64,000 nucleotides of DNA from Phaeodactylibacter luteus (GTDB lineage Bacteria > Bacteroidota > Bacteroidia > Chitinophagales > Saprospiraceae): the NCBI RefSeq assembly GCF_007993045.1, contig NZ_VOOR01000007.1:1-64000 (forward strand), written 5' to 3'. Shown piece by piece: positions 61,959 through 64,000 of this stretch; the first letter of the stretch is position 1, and every line of letters begins with the position of its first letter. Below the pieces are notes generated by a model. That model was not told the origin of the DNA, searched no databases, and saw nothing but the letters and a program-made list of their open reading frames with translations. Position numbers and translations under genes: made by a program.

Positions 61959-64000
61959 TGATTCAAAAGCCAGGCATGCACCACCAATTCTACCTTAACA
62001 CGCTTTTGCTGCTCTTTTCTGTGAGCACAGCCCTTGCACAAAAGCCTGCCGATTGGGTCAACCCATTCATCGGCACTTCTAATTTCGGGGCGACCCACCC
62101 GGGGCCCCAATACCCCCACGGGCTGGCTTCTGTGGCACCGTTCAATACCGCATTCAGCGCGGGCGGGCTCAATCCTACTGAAAAAGACGAAGCCTGGAAC
62201 TCCAGAGGCTATGTCCATGAAAATAAATTCCTGACGGGCTTCAGCCATGCCAACCTTAGCGGGGTAGGCTGCCCCGAGCTTGGCACCCCCCTGCTTATGC
62301 CTACCGCTGGCGCGCGGTCTTTCGACCCACAGGTATATGGCTCTGTCTTTAGCGCCGAAGATGCCGAAGCCGGGTACTATTCCTGCCACTTGGACAAACA
62401 CAATATCAAAGTGGAAGCGAGCAGTACCCTGCGCACGGGGCTTAGCCGCTATACTTTCCCCGGCGGGGAGGGGCATATCCTGCTCAACCTAGGGCTGGCC
62501 TTGAGCAACGAATCCGGCGGCATGGTGAGCATAGTCGATGCTCAAGAGGTCGAAGGGTTCAGGATGGTAGGCACTTTCTGCTACAACCCTGAGGATGTGC
62601 GCCCGATCTACTTTGTGGCCCGCATCAGCAAAGCCGCAGAAGAGTTCGGCCCTTACAAAAAAATGCCCGCCTACCGAAATGTAGAAGCGGACTGGGTCGC
62701 TTACAACAACACCTGGAAACCCTACCCCTACTTTCAGCAAGAGGTAGCCGGCGACGATGTCGGAGCCTATTTCTCCTTTCAGACTGTGCCCGGGGAGGTG
62801 ATAGAGGTCAAGCTGGGCATCTCTTTTGTCAGCATCGCTAATGCCCGGCAGAACCTGAACGCTGAACAGCCTGGCTTTGACTTCGAGCGTGTGCGCACAC
62901 AGAACTATGAACGCTGGAACGAGCTGCTGGGCCGGGCGGAAGTCGAAGGCACCGACTACCAAAAAGAGCTTTTCTACACCGCCCTCTACCACAGCCTGGT
63001 ACACCCTAGCATATTCCAGGATGTCAATGGCGAGTACCCACTGATGGGACAGCACGGGGCCGGCCGCATCACTACTGGCAACCGGTACACGGTCTATTCT
63101 CTTTGGGATACTTACCGGAACGTCCATCCCCTGCTCTCCCTGCTCTACCCGGAAATACAAGAAGACATGGTCAGGAGCATGACGAGCATGTCAGAGGAAT
63201 CTGGCTGGCTCCCCAAATGGGAGCTGCTGGGCATGGAGACCGGGGTCATGGTCGGCGACCCTGCCACCCCCGTCATTGCAGACACCTACCTGAGAGGGCT
63301 GCGCAACTTCAATGTGGAGGCCGCCTATCAGGCCGCACGGCGGGCGGCTACTGCACCGGAGACCGAAAACCCACTGCGGCCAGGGATAGACGACTATCAG
63401 GCGCTGGGGTATGTGCCCCTTGACGGGGAAGGGCAATGGGACGGCACCGTGTCTACTGCCTTGGAATATTACTTGTCAGATTGGGCGCTCAGCCGGCTGG
63501 CCGCAGCATTGGGCAAGGAAGCAGATGCCCATCTTTTTGCCGAAAGGGCCCGGGGCTATCTTAATTATCTGGACCCCGAAACGGGCTTCCTACGCCCGAA
63601 GTACCGCGACGGTACTTTCTACCCAGATTTCAACCCCTTAGAGGGCAAGCATTTCGAACCGGTGACCGGTTTTGTAGAGGGCACTGCCTGGCAGTACCGG
63701 TTTTATACCCCACATGACGTGCCCTTCCTTATAGAGCAGCTTGGCGGGGCTGACGCTTTTAGCCAAGCCCTTCAGGCCTGCTTCCGAGAGGGGCTATATG
63801 ATGTGGCCAACGAGCCTGACATCACTTACCCTTACTTGTTCAATTACGTTGAAGGGGAGGAATGGCGCAGCCAAGAAAAAGTAGCCGAAATCATAGCCAG
63901 GCACTACAGCAATCAGCCCGGGGGCATCCCCGGCAATGACGACACCGGCACCTTATCTACTTGGCTGGCCTTCAGCATGATGGGGTTCTACCCACTGTGC
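61958..64000 (+). CDS. GH92 alpha-mannosidase, partial at right edge
   Basis: 681 codons to the window end, still open. Start ATG 61958 (or 61976), coupled to DeoR. Signal peptide ends STALAQ, so it is exported without lipid. The N-domain has DWVNPFIGTSNFGATHPGPQ. Catalytic region FVEGTAWQYRFYTPHDV has the acid Glu574, and GNDDTGTLSTWLAFSMMGF the base Asp pair. About 50-80 residues are missing by family length. Specificity unknown. Confidence 0.93.
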   Translation, partial: MIQKPGMHHQFYLNTLLLLFSVSTALAQKPADWVNPFIGTSNFGATHPGPQYPHGLASVAPFNTAFSAGGLNPTEKDEAWNSRGYVHENKFLTGFSHANLSGVGCPELGTPLLMPTAGARSFDPQVYGSVFSAEDAEAGYYSCHLDKHNIKVEASSTLRTGLSRYTFPGGEGHILLNLGLALSNESGGMVSIVDAQEVEGFRMVGTFCYNPEDVRPIYFVARISKAAEEFGPYKKMPAYRNVEADWVAYNNTWKPYPYFQQEVAGDDVGAYFSFQTVPGEVIEVKLGISFVSIANARQNLNAEQPGFDFERVRTQNYERWNELLGRAEVEGTDYQKELFYTALYHSLVHPSIFQDVNGEYPLMGQHGAGRITTGNRYTVYSLWDTYRNVHPLLSLLYPEIQEDMVRSMTSMSEESGWLPKWELLGMETGVMVGDPATPVIADTYLRGLRNFNVEAAYQAARRAATAPETENPLRPGIDDYQALGYVPLDGEGQWDGTVSTALEYYLSDWALSRLAAALGKEADAHLFAERARGYLNYLDPETGFLRPKYRDGTFYPDFNPLEGKHFEPVTGFVEGTAWQYRFYTPHDVPFLIEQLGGADAFSQALQACFREGLYDVANEPDITYPYLFNYVEGEEWRSQEKVAEIIARHYSNQPGGIPGNDDTGTLSTWLAFSMMGFYPLC

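Overview
The window reads as chromosomal DNA of a marine or freshwater Bacteroidota, most likely of the Saprospiria (Lewinella/Phaeodactylibacter-like). Five large secreted proteins end in type IX secretion (T9SS) sorting domains (one CHU_C/gliding type, four type A). Promoters fit the Bacteroidota sigma-A pattern (TTG, about 20 bp, TAnnTTTG). The gene set (class II NrdJ, Bacteroidota-type LptD, ECF sigma plus membrane protein, GH92/GH2 enzymes) agrees. The species is inferred; no rRNA gene is present.

Layout. 0.2-10.4 kb is a housekeeping stretch: lptD divergent from a cell-wall amidase, an MCE/MlaD protein, nicotinate phosphoribosyltransferase, a secreted unknown, coaD, and a TetR regulator with a palindromic operator followed by an alpha/beta hydrolase. 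10.6-15.2 kb is a 1531-residue adhesin-like T9SS protein. 15.4-18.2 kb holds a NUDIX hydrolase, a DinB-fold protein, an AlkD-type DNA glycosylase and an unknown. 19.0-21.9 kb is a three-gene ECF sigma operon. 22.0-28.9 kb holds two T9SS proteins flanking rarA, with a 600-bp intergenic region containing three small terminator units. 29.2-31.8 kb has an unknown helical protein, initiator tRNA and a cluster of MITE-like repeats. 31.9-37.9 kb has a lysyl-oxidase-like T9SS protein and an M4 metalloprotease converging on a shared terminator. 38.5-43.6 kb has rlmF, map and nrdJ. 43.6-45.3 kb has a tRNA-Val, a cluster of DnaA-box-like 9-mers and a SPOR-like lipoprotein.

45.3-61.0 kb is one tightly packed eight-gene minus-strand operon: GH2 beta-mannosidase, two GH92 alpha-mannosidases, a planctomycete-type cytochrome/PSD1 protein, a DUF1501 protein, an NHL beta-propeller, and two proteins ending in a C-terminal module shared with one GH92. 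A divergent DeoR regulator and a third GH92 (running off the window) face it. The arrangement suggests a mannan or mannoglycan utilisation locus coupled to the PSCyt/DUF1501 protein set, whose function is unknown. It is the strongest candidate for an undescribed system here.

Non-coding DNA is unusually rich in short interspersed repeats. There are eight copies of a GC-rich, 130-230 bp palindromic repeat lying 3' of genes. Two of them carry a nested MITE at the same position, related by its termini to two further direct-repeat MITEs. A second MITE family and a truncated IS200/IS605-like end (possible orphan omega-RNA) are also present.
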